From Gnetum montanum (lineage: Eukaryota; Streptophyta; Gnetopsida; Gnetales; Gnetaceae): a stretch of DNA of 54,318 nt. The stretch spans positions 6,131 to 60,448 of the forward strand of contig MNCI01005794.1 of NCBI GenBank assembly GCA_015680685.1. Direction: 5' to 3'. This document shows, one piece after another, positions 11,340-22,900 of this stretch. The notes beneath the pieces are model-generated. The model was not told the origin of the DNA, ran no database searches, and saw only the letters and a list, made by a program, of their open reading frames with translations. Positions within the stretch are counted from its first letter, which is position 1; each line of letters begins with the position of its first letter. The translations under genes were made by a program, and so were the position numbers.

Positions 11340-11980
11340 ATAGTTGATGAATAGTTTTTCAGTCACCCACATCAATTCATCAATCTCCATGTAGCTATGT
11401 TGGTGCATCAATGTTGACATAACCAAGGATACGTTGCCACATTAGTGTTGATGTAGCAACCATAAATGCCTCTAAATACAAGCACACCTATTCTATTTTA
11501 TGGCATTAGTTTCATTAATTGTAGAAAGACTATCAATTTATTTTCATAGAAGTTAGTGCAAATAAGCATGTGCCCACAATGTGCTATTAGGTAATTGTAT
11601 GGAGTCCTTATTTGAGTGCATTCTACCTAAACACATTGCATGAATGATAGTTGATAAACAGTGAACAATCTCAATGCCCAACCATACAACTCATGAGTGT
11701 ATGCAAGTGACCTATGGTAATTTGTGGACTAAGCTATTGTGGCAACCTAAATAGTTAAGCATTTGATTGCTAGTTGTTGTCATCCCAATTGTACTTGTGT
11801 AGCTCTAGTATGTATGGTTAAGTCCAATTGAGACATATGATATTGATATTGTATGGGCCATGTTAAAATATTAGAATTTAATTTAAATTAACCTAAGTTC
11901 TAAAAGTAAATCTAATCTAGCCTATGTAATGAGCAGCCAATCCCAACTTGTTGTATACATCCTAAATTAATTGGAAAATC
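11340..11980. repeat. LTR-like copy C, two opposed halves
   Basis: 11385-11640 repeats 12520-12780 in direct orientation (GCATCAATGTTGA words, a TAAATACAAGCACACC TATA region). 11670-11980 matches 7300-7580 of the 7279 element, including the stem-loop (11786-11830) and AAATCTAATCTAGCCTA. So a plus-oriented promoter half abuts a minus-oriented end half. Confidence 0.55.
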
Positions 11981-12489
11981 ATTTAAATTACCTCCAAAAG
12001 TAATTAGCACAAGTAAATGCGTATGTTCTCAAATTGATAGCTAAGAACATAAGTCTATCAATGGAGGAGGTAAGGGCTATTAGGTAGAAATCAGCAATCG
12101 AACTCACAGCTTGGCAAAATGAGGCCACTAAATATGTGAAGATTAGAAACCACTACAAAGAACAAATGGGCCTCCAAAAAGAGATTAATGAAAAGGAGAT
12201 CTGATTAACTAAGTCTTAATTAAATCATTTACTTAAAGATCATAGCAACAAATACTATGCAAGAGCCACCAAGGCAAGAGGAGCCTCTACCACTAGGAAC
12301 AATTTAAAGCATCTACATTGGTCAATTTTGTGAATCCCTGCAAATTTTTGCAAGGTGTTTAAGTTAGTTGAATATTTTTTGTATATGACACTCTAGTCTT
12401 TATTAATTAATCAATCAAATGCTACCTCTATAATTTTGTCAACAGACTTTGTCCCAATTTTGTTTAACTTGAGGATGAGTTTTTAGTTA
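11981..12489. other. old coding remnant, possibly coiled-coil
   Basis: Plus-strand frames around 12060-12300 read as charged, helix-like sequence with stops (for example ...NHYKEQMGLQKEINEKEI...). Nothing specific is recognised. Confidence 0.3.
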
Positions 12490-13345
12490 GTCATGAGGTT
12501 ATGATAAACAATTTTTCAATTAGTTGCATCAATGCATCAATGTTGATGTAGCCAAGGCTACATTGACACATTAGTGTTGATGCAATAGTCATAAATGTTT
12601 ATAAATACCAGCATACCTACCATATTCATGGCATCAATTTCATTAATTATAGGGAGACTTGGTCAATTTGATTTCATAGAAGTTAGTGTCAATTAGCGAG
12701 TGCCTACAACGTAGTATGAAATAATTGTATAGAATCCTTATATGAGTGCATTGTACCTAGACACACAGTATAAACTACAATAAAATTTGTGATTGTTTCA
12801 GTCCATTATAGCAATTTAACTTTGCATAAAATTTACTTTCATTGTTATTTAATTTCATATGCAGTTAGCTTAATGTCTATTTCTTCTTGCACTTAGAATA
12901 AAAATTTATATTATAATGCATGTACAAATATGGCAAAATAAGTACAACTTATTTCAAGCATAACATGTATCATTTGGTAATCCTAGCAATGCTCTTACTT
13001 TGGGGATGCATTGTTGCTTGATTCAATTCTAGAATCAATACCCTAAACCTATCATTTTTCACTAAGTGGTTGGCATTCCCCAATTGGGATAGCCACTTGT
13101 GGGCTAGAAATAAATGATGGTAGTGGACAACCCCCACCAAAACGGAATGACAAATGATGTTACCTTAGCTACTATTTATTTTTCCATTTCTACACCAAAT
13201 GTAAATACCTCTAAAAGCTACAGGCAAGGCCCAACAATGCTCTTACTTAGTACACCTAGCAATAAACACTTGGTAATTCACTAACAATCACATGAGTTTA
13301 GGATATATACATAAAACCAAGAACTAATACTTATTGTCTTGGTTA
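12490..13345 (+). repeat. plus-oriented LTR-like copy
   Basis: This is a direct repeat of 11340-11640 and also resembles 24830-25330. It contains inverted words (GCTACATTGACACATTAGTG, TTGATG/CATCAA) upstream of TATAAATACCAGC at about 12602, in an LTR-like order. It runs into the minus-oriented copy that begins at 13346. Confidence 0.55.
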
Positions 13346-14170
13346 GTGATGAGTGGTGAGGTACCCCTACACCCAACCATATGAATCATAGGCGTTCACA
13401 TGCGATCCGGTCGAATTCCATAGACTTTAATTACCAAGTACACTAGAGCTAAACGGTGAGTTCATGTTGTCCATTTGTTATTTTCCCAGTCACACTTGTG
13501 AAATGCAAGTGTATGGTTAAGTGTGACTGAGGCATAAGATTTTTATCATTTTATGTTTTATTGATTTAATCGTCTAAAATAATAATGAAAGTGAGAATAA
13601 TTAAATGCTAAGTGAACTATTGTCTAATGAAAGTGAGTTCATGTAAACACTGCTGAGTTGTCAAACGCTAACCATTTTTGAGCTACCAAGTGTCACACAT
13701 ATGTTTGAAGGGCTTGTGCTTGTGTATTTTAATTAGTTTCTTAATTAATCAAAATTAATTGCTAAATGAATAACATTAAATGTGAATGACATGAAATCAT
13801 GATATATAAATGCATAAAGAAAGAAAGTCTCAAGTGCTGCAAGGATGAATCAAAGAGCTCATCTTTATTTCTAACACAATGGTGTATTCAGGTACATCAA
13901 TGCTTGAATAAAGATTTGATTACACTTAGACCTCTTGCTGCAAGCACTTGGAAAATATTGTAACTCTCAAATGAACAAACTGCAAGAGTTTCACTACTTT
14001 ACTTTAAAAACTACTACTAAATCGTGTGCCTAAGGGCTGTATTTATAGGCCTAAGAGTACCTCATGATATCGCATGCTTGATATCGCATCTTGGGCCTTG
14101 ATATCACATACCTGATATCATGTACCCGATATCACAACCATTCCTATGTTGAAGCTTATGTAAAACATGA
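13346..14170 (-). repeat. minus-oriented LTR-like copy B
   Basis: It starts TGATGAGTGGTGAGGTACCC like the element at 7279. It has the perfect 11-bp stem CAGTCACACTT/AAGTGTGACTG (13487-13497 with 13519-13529). On the minus strand it carries a TATA box (plus coordinates 14040-14047) and five GATATC words (14067-14140). The far terminus was not found. Sequence between 14170 and 15020 shows nothing specific. Confidence 0.6.
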
Positions 14171-15019
14171 TTCATCATACCTCTATGACTGAATGAAAAC
14201 TTGTCCTCAAGTACAAAAGAAGAGGAACAAGTCCCTTACAAAATATATTAGGAGGTATGGAATGTTTGACTGACATGTAGAGTGACATAAAGGAAATAAA
14301 AAAATATAGAAGTGCTCGATCATACATCATTACAATTGTGTACAAAATTGGGTGTTCATAACAACAAGAAAGAACACCCTCAAATCCAATGGACATCCAA
14401 ACCCTCTTGGCAACAGAAGAATGAGGGAGAAGTAGAAGAGATCCATCAGTCATGAACAATCTCTCGTGAGTGATATTGCTGCATCATGCTTGGTGAAGAT
14501 AGTCCCGCTTCCAGTCCATGCTTCCCATTGCAATCACAACAAAATCAAGAATTAGTATATAAAGTGTAACACAGAGCGGTTGAATATCTTGTCTCGTCAA
14601 TGATTTTATCTAGCTAAGTTGTGATTGTGGTAGATTGATTACTTGGTAATGTTAGTGGAAAGACTGACAAATAGGTTAAGTAAGAGAAGCAGTTCATAAA
14701 ATTTAGAAAAAGCTTAACACAAGAAATACTGGAAAGGGGGTATAGAAATTCACAACAATAAAAAGAAAGAATTCACTAAAATCAGTTGTGAATATGCACA
14801 CAATTGGATGGCATTAAATGGGTAAATAAAAATAATTTGATTGTAAAAATGTCTAAGGTTAAAGAACTTAACTTAACCAAACCAAAAGATATGCAAGTGG
14901 GTCCTCTCCAAAGCAGGCACAGGTCTTTTATGCCCTTGCATAACTTGAAACCAAGGAGTCTGTGGGCATCGTGGATGATTAATGGTTTTTTTGATATTTT
15001 TCGGTTTATCTCCTAAGCT

Positions 15020-15130
15020 ATGAGGGTGAAGGGTTGAGAAACTAACTAACTCTAACTACAACACTAAGTCCTAGCATCAGCATCCATTCCCACTTACCGT
15101 ACACACCTTGAACTGTGCAACTGTGGNACC
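15020..15130. repeat. LTR-like fragment
   Basis: GGTGAAGGGTTGAGAAACTA, then CCCACTTACCGTACACACC, match the reverse complement of 8370-8490. A single N sits at 15127. Confidence 0.5.
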
Positions 15131-15191
15131 GAAAGAAAAGAAAATTCCAATCCAAATCATTTCTTTATTAGAAAGCAACTTGGGCCTTGAT

Positions 15192-15338
15192 GCGAATAAT
15201 TAATTTCCACTTTAAACTTTGGAATTTGGAAAAGAGTTGCGTGAATAATTAATTTCCACTTTAAACTTTGGAATTTGGAAAAGAGTTGCGTGAATAATTA
15301 ATTTTCACTTTAAACTTTGGAATTTGGGAAAGAGCTGC
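15192..15338 (+). repeat. three tandem 49-bp repeats upstream of the NLR gene
   Basis: Copies begin at 15192, 15241 and 15290 with GYGAATAATTAATTTCCACT and end AGAGYTGC. They lie about 110-260 bp upstream of the NLR TATA box, so they could affect its promoter. That role is inference only. Confidence 0.9.
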
Positions 15339-15450
15339 GTCCACCTCCACCTGCTGGCATAACTCACTGTAACTTGTTTTTTCCCTTTTAAGATTTGAAT
15401 AAAAATAACTTCACCAATACGTTTGGCATCATACTTGTTGCAGCGAGATC

Positions 15451-15458
15451 TATAAATA
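15451..15458 (+). promoter_or_regulatory. TATA box of the NLR gene
   Basis: TATAAATA lies 94 bp upstream of the proposed ATG at 15545, leaving a short 5' leader that contains a (TA)n run at 15530-15542. Confidence 0.6.
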
Positions 15459-15544
15459 CTCTGTGGTCTCTATCTGAGTTTGCAATAGGCATTCACCTTG
15501 GAATTTAGTGAAGAGTCTTACATCTATCTATATATATATATATC

Positions 15545-17607
15545 ATGGGCAAGTGTGGTTTGTCCAGATTTTGGAGGTGTCAAAGCTGCATAACATCTGG
15601 AAATCATGATGAAGAGAAGCCTTCAACCAGTGGTAACGTTGACGCCGCTTCAGCGATTCCGCATGATTTACATCCTCTAAAGTCACTTGGGGAATCTGAA
15701 TTGACAGATGTGTACCACCGCAGTTGCTCACTTTTGAAAATCATAGAGGTGAATTTTTCAATTTTCATATATCCGATTTCCCTTTCGAAGTAAGCCATAA
15801 CCATCATTTGGAGTTTTTTTGTTAACTCATCTTGTAATTGTTCAGAATGCAAGGCAAAGTAACCGACCGCCGCCACCGCCAGGGGGGCCAGGTAATGGAT
15901 ACTTTAGAGAAAAGCTGGCATGCTTACCTATTCTGACAGAGCTGTTTACAAACAAGAGACCAAAAGAATCTATCCTGGTATTTGCTATATGTTCATTGGA
16001 TTCCTTTTGCAGTAATAGTAAGTAATAATAGTATTAACGGTTGGTTGGGTGATATTTATAATAATGATTCGGTTGAATTACTTAGGGACCTTATTTTACA
16101 AAAGGAACAAATGATGCTAGTACACTTACATACATGATCTTTAGAGATGTCCCCTACCACCTTTGGCTGGCTGTGGGACTCCTTTCCCTCGGTGCTTCAT
16201 TGGAAACGTGGACTGTGTCACTGACCGACTGGCACGGAGATTTATTAGAATGGTTTAATGTTGATAAAGAAATCAAGGAAGAATGTATGCATGTTTTCTG
16301 GGAGATGCGGAGGTTGGCAAAGCTTCTATGGGAATTAAAAAATCCTCAAACTCAGAGCCCACGGCGACTCCAAGAATTAAGTCCCTCTCAACTGTTGTTC
16401 TGGGAATTAAAAAATCCTCAAACTCAGAACCCAGAGCGTTGGCAAGAATTGCGGAGCTTTCAAATGTTGTTACTGCAGGGATCACTTATGTGCGCATATC
16501 CTCCAAATTGTCGGTGTCTCAGAAGGTATGCTCTGCCTTTTGTTTGTGCACACTTTCTTTTCACTTTTCACCATTTATTGTTGTCCATGTCAGGTCTTTA
16601 ATTCAATGCCAGTACTGTTTTTGGTCTCGGTGGCATAACTGCTCGGTGCACAGTGTTCCTGTATTATTTATTGTTTTAAACAAAAATAACAAGAGAAGAA
16701 TATAAGTTAGTCGGGAATCAGTTACGTGGTTATTGATATGTTGTAGATACCTGGATGGGTGCTCTTACAAAGAGTCGTTCAAATGGTTTTTAAGAAAAGT
16801 GAAATCCGCCAACCGAACATTGCAAGAATGGTCTCAGTTACCCGGGATGTATGAGGGGCTTGGATCCTCACCCCTTTCTGGACATCCTGGAATGAACTAT
16901 CCTCGCCATGCTGGTATGTGATGCATTCCGTTGCAGTTACATCGTTGTTCTTCATTTGTTTTCTTGTTTTCGTGGATATATTGTTAAAATAATGTTAAAG
17001 GTATAATACAGTTGGCATAGAGCGGGAGAAACAGGATGTTACAGAAATGCTGCTGAAGCGTAACAGTGGTATGAAAACAATGGCACTCATTGTGAGTGGT
17101 AGGCCCGGCATCGGCAAGACCACGCTCGCGGACGCGGTATTCACTTCTGCTCACATTCCAATGTGCAATTATATAAGGTACACTTTTTTGGAGCAGCCTG
17201 GTTCAGAAGATGTACAAAACGGTTTTATAAAAAAGGAGGAGTGGATCAGGTACATATGGAAGGAAAAGGAGCAAAAGCCATCATCAGAAGAAGATATTGA
17301 TGATGACAGTCAAGATATTGATGATGAAAGATACTATCAAGACAGTGAAGGGAAGAAGGAGGAACATGATGATGACGATGAAGTTCCCGATGATGCAGAT
17401 GTTGAGAGTGAAGAAGTGTATAACTTTATCTACTTTGACAACATTCCGACATGGGAGTTGGCTGACAAACTACGCTGGTTGTTAGAAAACAGGAAATGCA
17501 GCAAACGAAGGATTCTGCTGACTACCCGAGACCTGGAGTCCACGTGGCGAGAGTGCGCAAAGGTATTGACGGATGATTGTATGTACAACTACGTTATGCT
17601 TTCTTCT
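15545..17607 (+). CDS. NB-ARC (NLR-type) resistance-like gene, 5' exons 1-5, cut by gap
   Basis: Five exons join in phase with GT-AG borders: 15545-15748, 15846-15977, 16086-16525, 16747-16913 and 17012 into the gap. The first 314 residues are unlike TIR, RPW8 or standard coiled-coil starts that I recognise, and include a PPPPP run near residue 76. NB-ARC begins about residue 315: P-loop GRPGIGKTT at 344-352, kinase-2-like NFIYFDNIP, and RNBS-B-like RRILLTTRDL. An Asp/Glu-rich insert of about 45 residues lies between P-loop and kinase-2. Known NLRs bind ADP/ATP and act as intracellular pathogen sensors; a role here is inferred from family. Oddities are the kinase-2 aspartate pair reading DN and an alternative open frame over exon 3. 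Whether the locus is functional is unknown. Confidence 0.75.
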
Positions 17608-18269
17608 NNNNNNNNNNNNNNNNNNNNNNNNNNNNNNNNNNNNNNNNNNNNNNNNNNNNNNNNNNNNNNNNNNNNNNNNNNNNNNNNNNNNNNNNNNNNN
17701 NNNNNNNNNNNNNNNNNNNNNNNNNNNNNNNNNNNNNNNNNNNNNNNNNNNNNNNNNNNNNNNNNNNNNNNNNNNNNNNNNNNNNNNNNNNNNNNNNNNN
17801 NNNNNNNNNNNNNNNNNNNNNNNNNNNNNNNNNNNNNNNNNNNNNNNNNNNNNNNNNNNNNNNNNNNNNNNNNNNNNNNNNNNNNNNNNNNNNNNNNNNN
17901 NNNNNNNNNNNNNNNNNNNNNNNNNNNNNNNNNNNNNNNNNNNNNNNNNNNNNNNNNNNNNNNNNNNNNNNNNNNNNNNNNNNNNNNNNNNNNNNNNNNN
18001 NNNNNNNNNNNNNNNNNNNNNNNNNNNNNNNNNNNNNNNNNNNNNNNNNNNNNNNNNNNNNNNNNNNNNNNNNNNNNNNNNNNNNNNNNNNNNNNNNNNN
18101 NNNNNNNNNNNNNNNNNNNNNNNNNNNNNNNNNNNNNNNNNNNNNNNNNNNNNNNNNNNNNNNNNNNNNNNNNNNNNNNNNNNNNNNNNNNNNNNNNNNN
18201 NNNNNNNNNNNNNNNNNNNNNNNNNNNNNNNNNNNNNNNNNNNNNNNNNNNNNNNNNNNNNNNNNNNNN
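17608..18269. other. assembly gap (662 N)
   Basis: A run of N removes the rest of the NB-ARC domain (GLPL, MHD motifs) and any early LRR exon. The sequence just after it (18270-18372) can be read open in the same frame, but it does not look like NB-ARC. Confidence 1.
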
Positions 18270-18985
18270 GGACACTAGGGAGAGTGAGTGGATGAGCAAA
18301 AGTTTAACTTCCATCAAAGAGCCCAAGGTACAAAAGTGTCTTACTTCAAAGATTCTTTATATCACAATGTAATCTCCACATCAATGTTTCATTTTTTGAG
18401 CTAAATCATTCCCTCATGGAACCACCCCTTCTAGTGTGCAGCAACTAAGACTTCCTTAAAAAATTTTAGTTAATGTGTTAACAAAGACTATGAATACATG
18501 TTGTATAGGGTTTCAATCTCTAAGGACATGGTATCTACTTTTAAGAAAAGAAAATCAAATTGTGCCTATCTTTTAAGGCAAAATTCTTCTACCTAGAAAT
18601 AGTTATGAACATCTTCTATTTCCTTCCAATATTTGCTAGCAAGTCTAGGAAACCACACTTCAAACCTATATAAAAAGGAATTAGTTGCACAATAGAGTAA
18701 AACAATTGTTTTCTAATTTCCTAAGTTAAGATTCTTCCTTTTAATATTTGTTTTCTAAATCAAATAAGATTTAGGATAATGTTCTCTTTCATGCATACCT
18801 TCTATTTGTAATTATGAGAACTGCAACGGCAACTCCTACTACCACTAATATCTATAAATTAGTATCCCATCTATTTATAAGTTGGTTAGCCTACTTGATT
18901 TCAGAAATGTTCAGTATCTTACCATTTAATAAGGCCCTTACATAATATTGTTATGAGGCCCTTACATAATATTGTTATGTTGCAG
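18270..18985. other. intron-like or inserted AT-rich DNA
   Basis: No protein motif was seen. A direct duplication of about 25 bp (RAGGCCCTTACATAATATTG, twice at 18929-18979) sits immediately before a possible splice acceptor ending TTGCAG at 18985. Confidence 0.5.
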
Positions 18986-19255
18986 GAACCCTGTATCAAG
19001 GCACTTACGTTTGGTGCCAAAGGAATGTTTGATGCAAATCCTACGACTCAAGGAGCTGAAACTGAAAATGTTGGTGGTACACCCAGATTTACACCAACAT
19101 TCAAAATCTTGGGGTTTTGGTGGAGACGTTGAAATTTTCTATACCGAGTTTACCGTGGAACTTCACACTTTCAAATACATGCGGATATGGATTACGACTT
19201 CATGCGCATTATGATTTTGCATGTACTGAAGGACGAGAACATCGGTTGGGAAAGC
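18986..19255 (+). pseudogene. chimeric LRR exon with misplaced C-terminal segment
   Basis: 19015-19147 duplicates 19784-19910 (the C-terminal LRR segment PKECLMQILRLKEL...VEIFYT) with one 6-bp difference. It is joined directly to a different coding piece at 19148-19255, best read in another frame as GTSHFQIHADMDYDFMRIMI, then LHVLKDENIGWES. That piece ends at a good donor (GTAAGC at 19256) in phase with the exon at 19360. So the end of the gene has been pasted upstream of its own LRR exon, with a frame change at the join. Unequal crossing-over between tandem paralogues, or a misassembly beside the gap, would explain it. Confidence 0.6.
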
Positions 19256-19359
19256 GTAAGCAATGCTGCCCACTGCATGTGTTGTATAGACTTGATAGCG
19301 TAGCATTATTTGAAATTTTAAATTATAAGCTGCTAACGTCACTTTTATCATTCACTTAG

Positions 19360-19974
19360 ATTCCGCGATCTTTGAGGTATTTGCATATCAAGACTGTAGG
19401 CACCTCTTTCCAGCCCACAACCTCCACCGAGGGCGACCGCGATAGAGCAAAGTCCATCCGCTTAAGAGCATTGACTCTGGATTTTTGCAACATGGAAGCA
19501 GAGATAATACGGATGCCGGAGGAGCTTTGTATTTTAAATATCCGAGAACTCAACATCAGATGCCAGGCACTGTACGAGCTTGCACAGAGCTTCGGGAAGC
19601 TGGAGCATCTGGAGATTCTGCGTTTACGGTGTTCAAGGCTGAAACGGCTGCCACAAGGGTTTGGACAGCTTAATAGGTTGGTTGAGTTGCAGTTGTATGA
19701 ATGTGAATCGCTGGAAGAGTTATGCACTGATTTCTGGAATCTTGAATCGCTGCGTGCTCTGCATTGGGGGAGGAGGAAGATGCTGCCAAAGGAATGTTTG
19801 ATGCAAATCCTACGACTCAAGGAGCTGAGAATGTTGGTGGTACACCCAGATTTACACCAACATTCAAAATCTTGGGGTTTTGGTCGAGACGTTGAAATTT
19901 TCTATACCGATTGTTTTACATTCCAGGAAGCTGTTAAGCTAGGACTTAAGCTAGGACTTAAATTGCAAATTTGA
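19360..19974 (+). CDS. LRR exon and C-terminus of the NLR gene
   Basis: The exon follows a TTCACTTAG acceptor and runs 204 codons to TGA at 19972-19974. Leucine-rich repeats are evident, for example IRELNIRCQALYELAQSFGK, LEHLEILRLRCSRLKRLPQG and LNRLVELQLYECESLEEL, each about 24 residues. The LRR of an NLR is the usual ligand-sensing and autoinhibitory surface. The protein ends with a small KLGLKLGLKLQI tail created by a 12-bp tandem duplication (AAGCTAGGACTT). It is probably the 3' end of the gene starting at 15545, but the gap and the chimeric exon prevent proof. Confidence 0.75.
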   Translation: MPRSLRYLHIKTVGTSFQPTTSTEGDRDRAKSIRLRALTLDFCNMEAEIIRMPEELCILNIRELNIRCQALYELAQSFGKLEHLEILRLRCSRLKRLPQGFGQLNRLVELQLYECESLEELCTDFWNLESLRALHWGRRKMLPKECLMQILRLKELRMLVVHPDLHQHSKSWGFGRDVEIFYTDCFTFQEAVKLGLKLGLKLQI

Positions 19975-22900
19975 CGTCCTAGTGGTACTAGGTAACCATC
20001 ACTGTTATGGGCTAATTTGTTAAAAAGCAAATGCATAGAACAAGTTAAAATCTGTGGATTGAGGGTGGTGTTTGTACTACTACTTAAAAGATCTTTGTAT
20101 AGCATGATATGTTTGGAAGTTTCTTCCTTTCCCTTTAATATAAATTTTTTAAGAAGGTATGTATATATTCATTAACTAAAACATACATTCAATTGGTTCC
20201 ATCGGATTTTAAAAATAACAATACAAGCAGATTTTAAAACTAATAATAATTAAAAAATTCTAGTGCATCATATTATCAACATAAAAGAAAGTTTAAAGAA
20301 AAAACATAATGTTTTTTAAGTGGTTTTTTAGGCTTTCATACTTACAATTAATCATTAAAAATATCTTCTCTAGGGCAGGAAAAGGATCAAGATTGCCCTT
20401 TTCAAGAAAACTTCCTCAAAAGTTTTTACTTTTTATGAAATGATTTATTGTAAAGAGAAGAAGTATACTCTCTAAAGAAAAAATGAAAGAAACTACAAGA
20501 AATAAGGAACAAATTGTTAGAAAAGTTGATAACTTTTCTAAAAGCTTCCTTCGTTGAAGCTATAACTAAAAAACAAGGTTATGTTATGTTGATGTAGAAT
20601 ATCTCTATTTAGATGTAAATAATGAGGGAATAGATTAAGAGTTGAATAAGAGTAATGAGAGTAATAGTCGTGAATAATGAGAATAATGTGAGTCAAAAAT
20701 TCGAGAGGAAATGTGAGTGACTTGAGAATAGAATCATGAGGTGGGGTGGGTTTGGCAGGGTAGCAAACTAGATGTGTTAAAAGGATCATCACCAAGAGGT
20801 TTAATGCTTATCCCCACAAAGTCTAACCTCTTTTGAGTAGATGCACCAAAGCTTGAACCCAGGTGTTGTATACCAAAATTAAAATATATTAAAAATAAAT
20901 AAAAATTATAGTATAATATTTAGAACCCCTCAAATAAGAGAGGTTATTTTATTTTCCTATTCATGGAGCATAAAAGTTTTGGGCCAAAAGTCTCAGGATA
21001 CAAGCTAGGCAAAGGTTTTTAATTAAATATTCAAAAATGTTTCACAGTCCAAAAAAACTACAAATTGTTCGAAAATCCAAATATTTTACATTTTATCCAG
21101 GAATCTTGAAAAGATAGGCCTTAGTTATCCTTACTACTAAAAGAATATACCAACAGGTCTTGGAATAACCTTACTTCTAACATTGAATTATCTTATTACA
21201 TATTAAATGTCCAAGAATGTCAAGAAAATCTAAATATTATATATTTTATCTAGGCCTCTTTGAAAGATAGGTCTTAGTTATTCTCAATGCCAAAGTAATA
21301 TACCAATATGTATCAAAAATACCTTACTACTAACGTTAGATTATCCTTGTGAACCCAAACGAGTCACATATAACTAGGTCTTCATAATAGCCTCACTATT
21401 AACATCCTTAATGGTTAAGGCACATACATGATTAGAAAGATAGGTCTGGACTATGCCTCATTGCACATCACTAGACTCAACTGCTCAATGTCATGGTCTT
21501 GGGTAGTTTCACAACCTTACATGAACTTATGAATCAAAATCCAAGGTTTTAAATCCATCCAAACCTTGGTTCCCATGGGGTGGATTTCACTAAGAAACAC
21601 TTCACTACTACATGTAGATAATGGCATCTAAGAGATTCACAACTTTCACTACTAAGTAAACCTAGTCCCATTATATATTATTTTATTATATTCAAAATTC
21701 AAAAGATTTTCAAAATAACCAAAAGCCCATAATGGCCAAAACTTCATAAAATTTTCACAAAATCCCATCCATATCAAGGATTATTCCAAAATAATCAAAA
21801 ATATTTAAGAAGCAACTTGGGAAAAAATCTCACATAATTCCTAAGTTCATCTAAAGATCAAAAATGATTTGGACAAAATTACAATACAAAGTTCTGTATT
21901 AAAACAAGCCCAAGCTAATAAAAAAGTCAATCATTAGATTAACAAAGTTATTGGCCAAATTAAAAACCCCTATCTATTGTAGTAAGGTACAAGTTACTCA
22001 CATCCTAGAGAGCATGACTATCGTTTCTAGTGCATGCTCCTCCCTATGCAAATAGTATCACTATTCTACATTATATTGAGGAGGAAAAGGAGAAAGGTCA
22101 CTTATTGTGATCTCACTTAAGACAAAGCGATTTCCTAAAGCTATGGGATATCTAAAAATATCAATGGGAGAGCATTCCTATTCATTTTATGATCTTTTTA
22201 TTTTTATATTTAGAACTTGCCTTCTATATTAATAATGTGATGTGCTTTAATTTTATTAATTTTAACGTTTGTCACCCCAAATGATAAAAGAAATCCTTAC
22301 ATTAAAAAAAAGGAAAGAAATTTGAAAGAAATCTTTTTGTTAAAAGAGGGAGAAAACCTGAGAAAGGCTCATTTGATACCCAACAGAAAACAACAAATGC
22401 ATATGATTGTTGAGAAGAGAAAAAAGAAAAAGTTCTTGATCTTTGGATTGAGAACATGCTTGGCAATTTCTTTTTTAAAAAATTATATAAAGAAATATCA
22501 CAATTTGTTTTGGAGAGAAACTCTCAACTTCCATGTGTAATCAATTGAAAGTGCATATAATTTTTATTTTTAAAAAATTGTAGATATATACTATTGAAAT
22601 AGATAGATAAAAGGTTCGTCTCTTGCAATGTGCTCATGGGCTGCCCTTAAAATGAAACAACTGCACAATATTCGGTATCACCGTTGAAAGATTGTTTAGA
22701 TGCTTATACATGAAATGAAATGTAGGATGAGTGATTTGAGGAAATGCACAGAAGTGAAACAGCCCAAGACACCTGCACATCTGAAACATTGGTGAAGTCT
22801 ACTTACATTTTGAATGAAGGCTATTAAATAAAACTGTTGCAAAATCATGATGAGAGTGTTTCAACGTCCACTCTACATAGCGAAACCAAGAGAATGATTT

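Noticed and set aside
17573-18372. Long open frames across the N gap
   Set aside because: They are artefacts of unknown bases having no stop codons.
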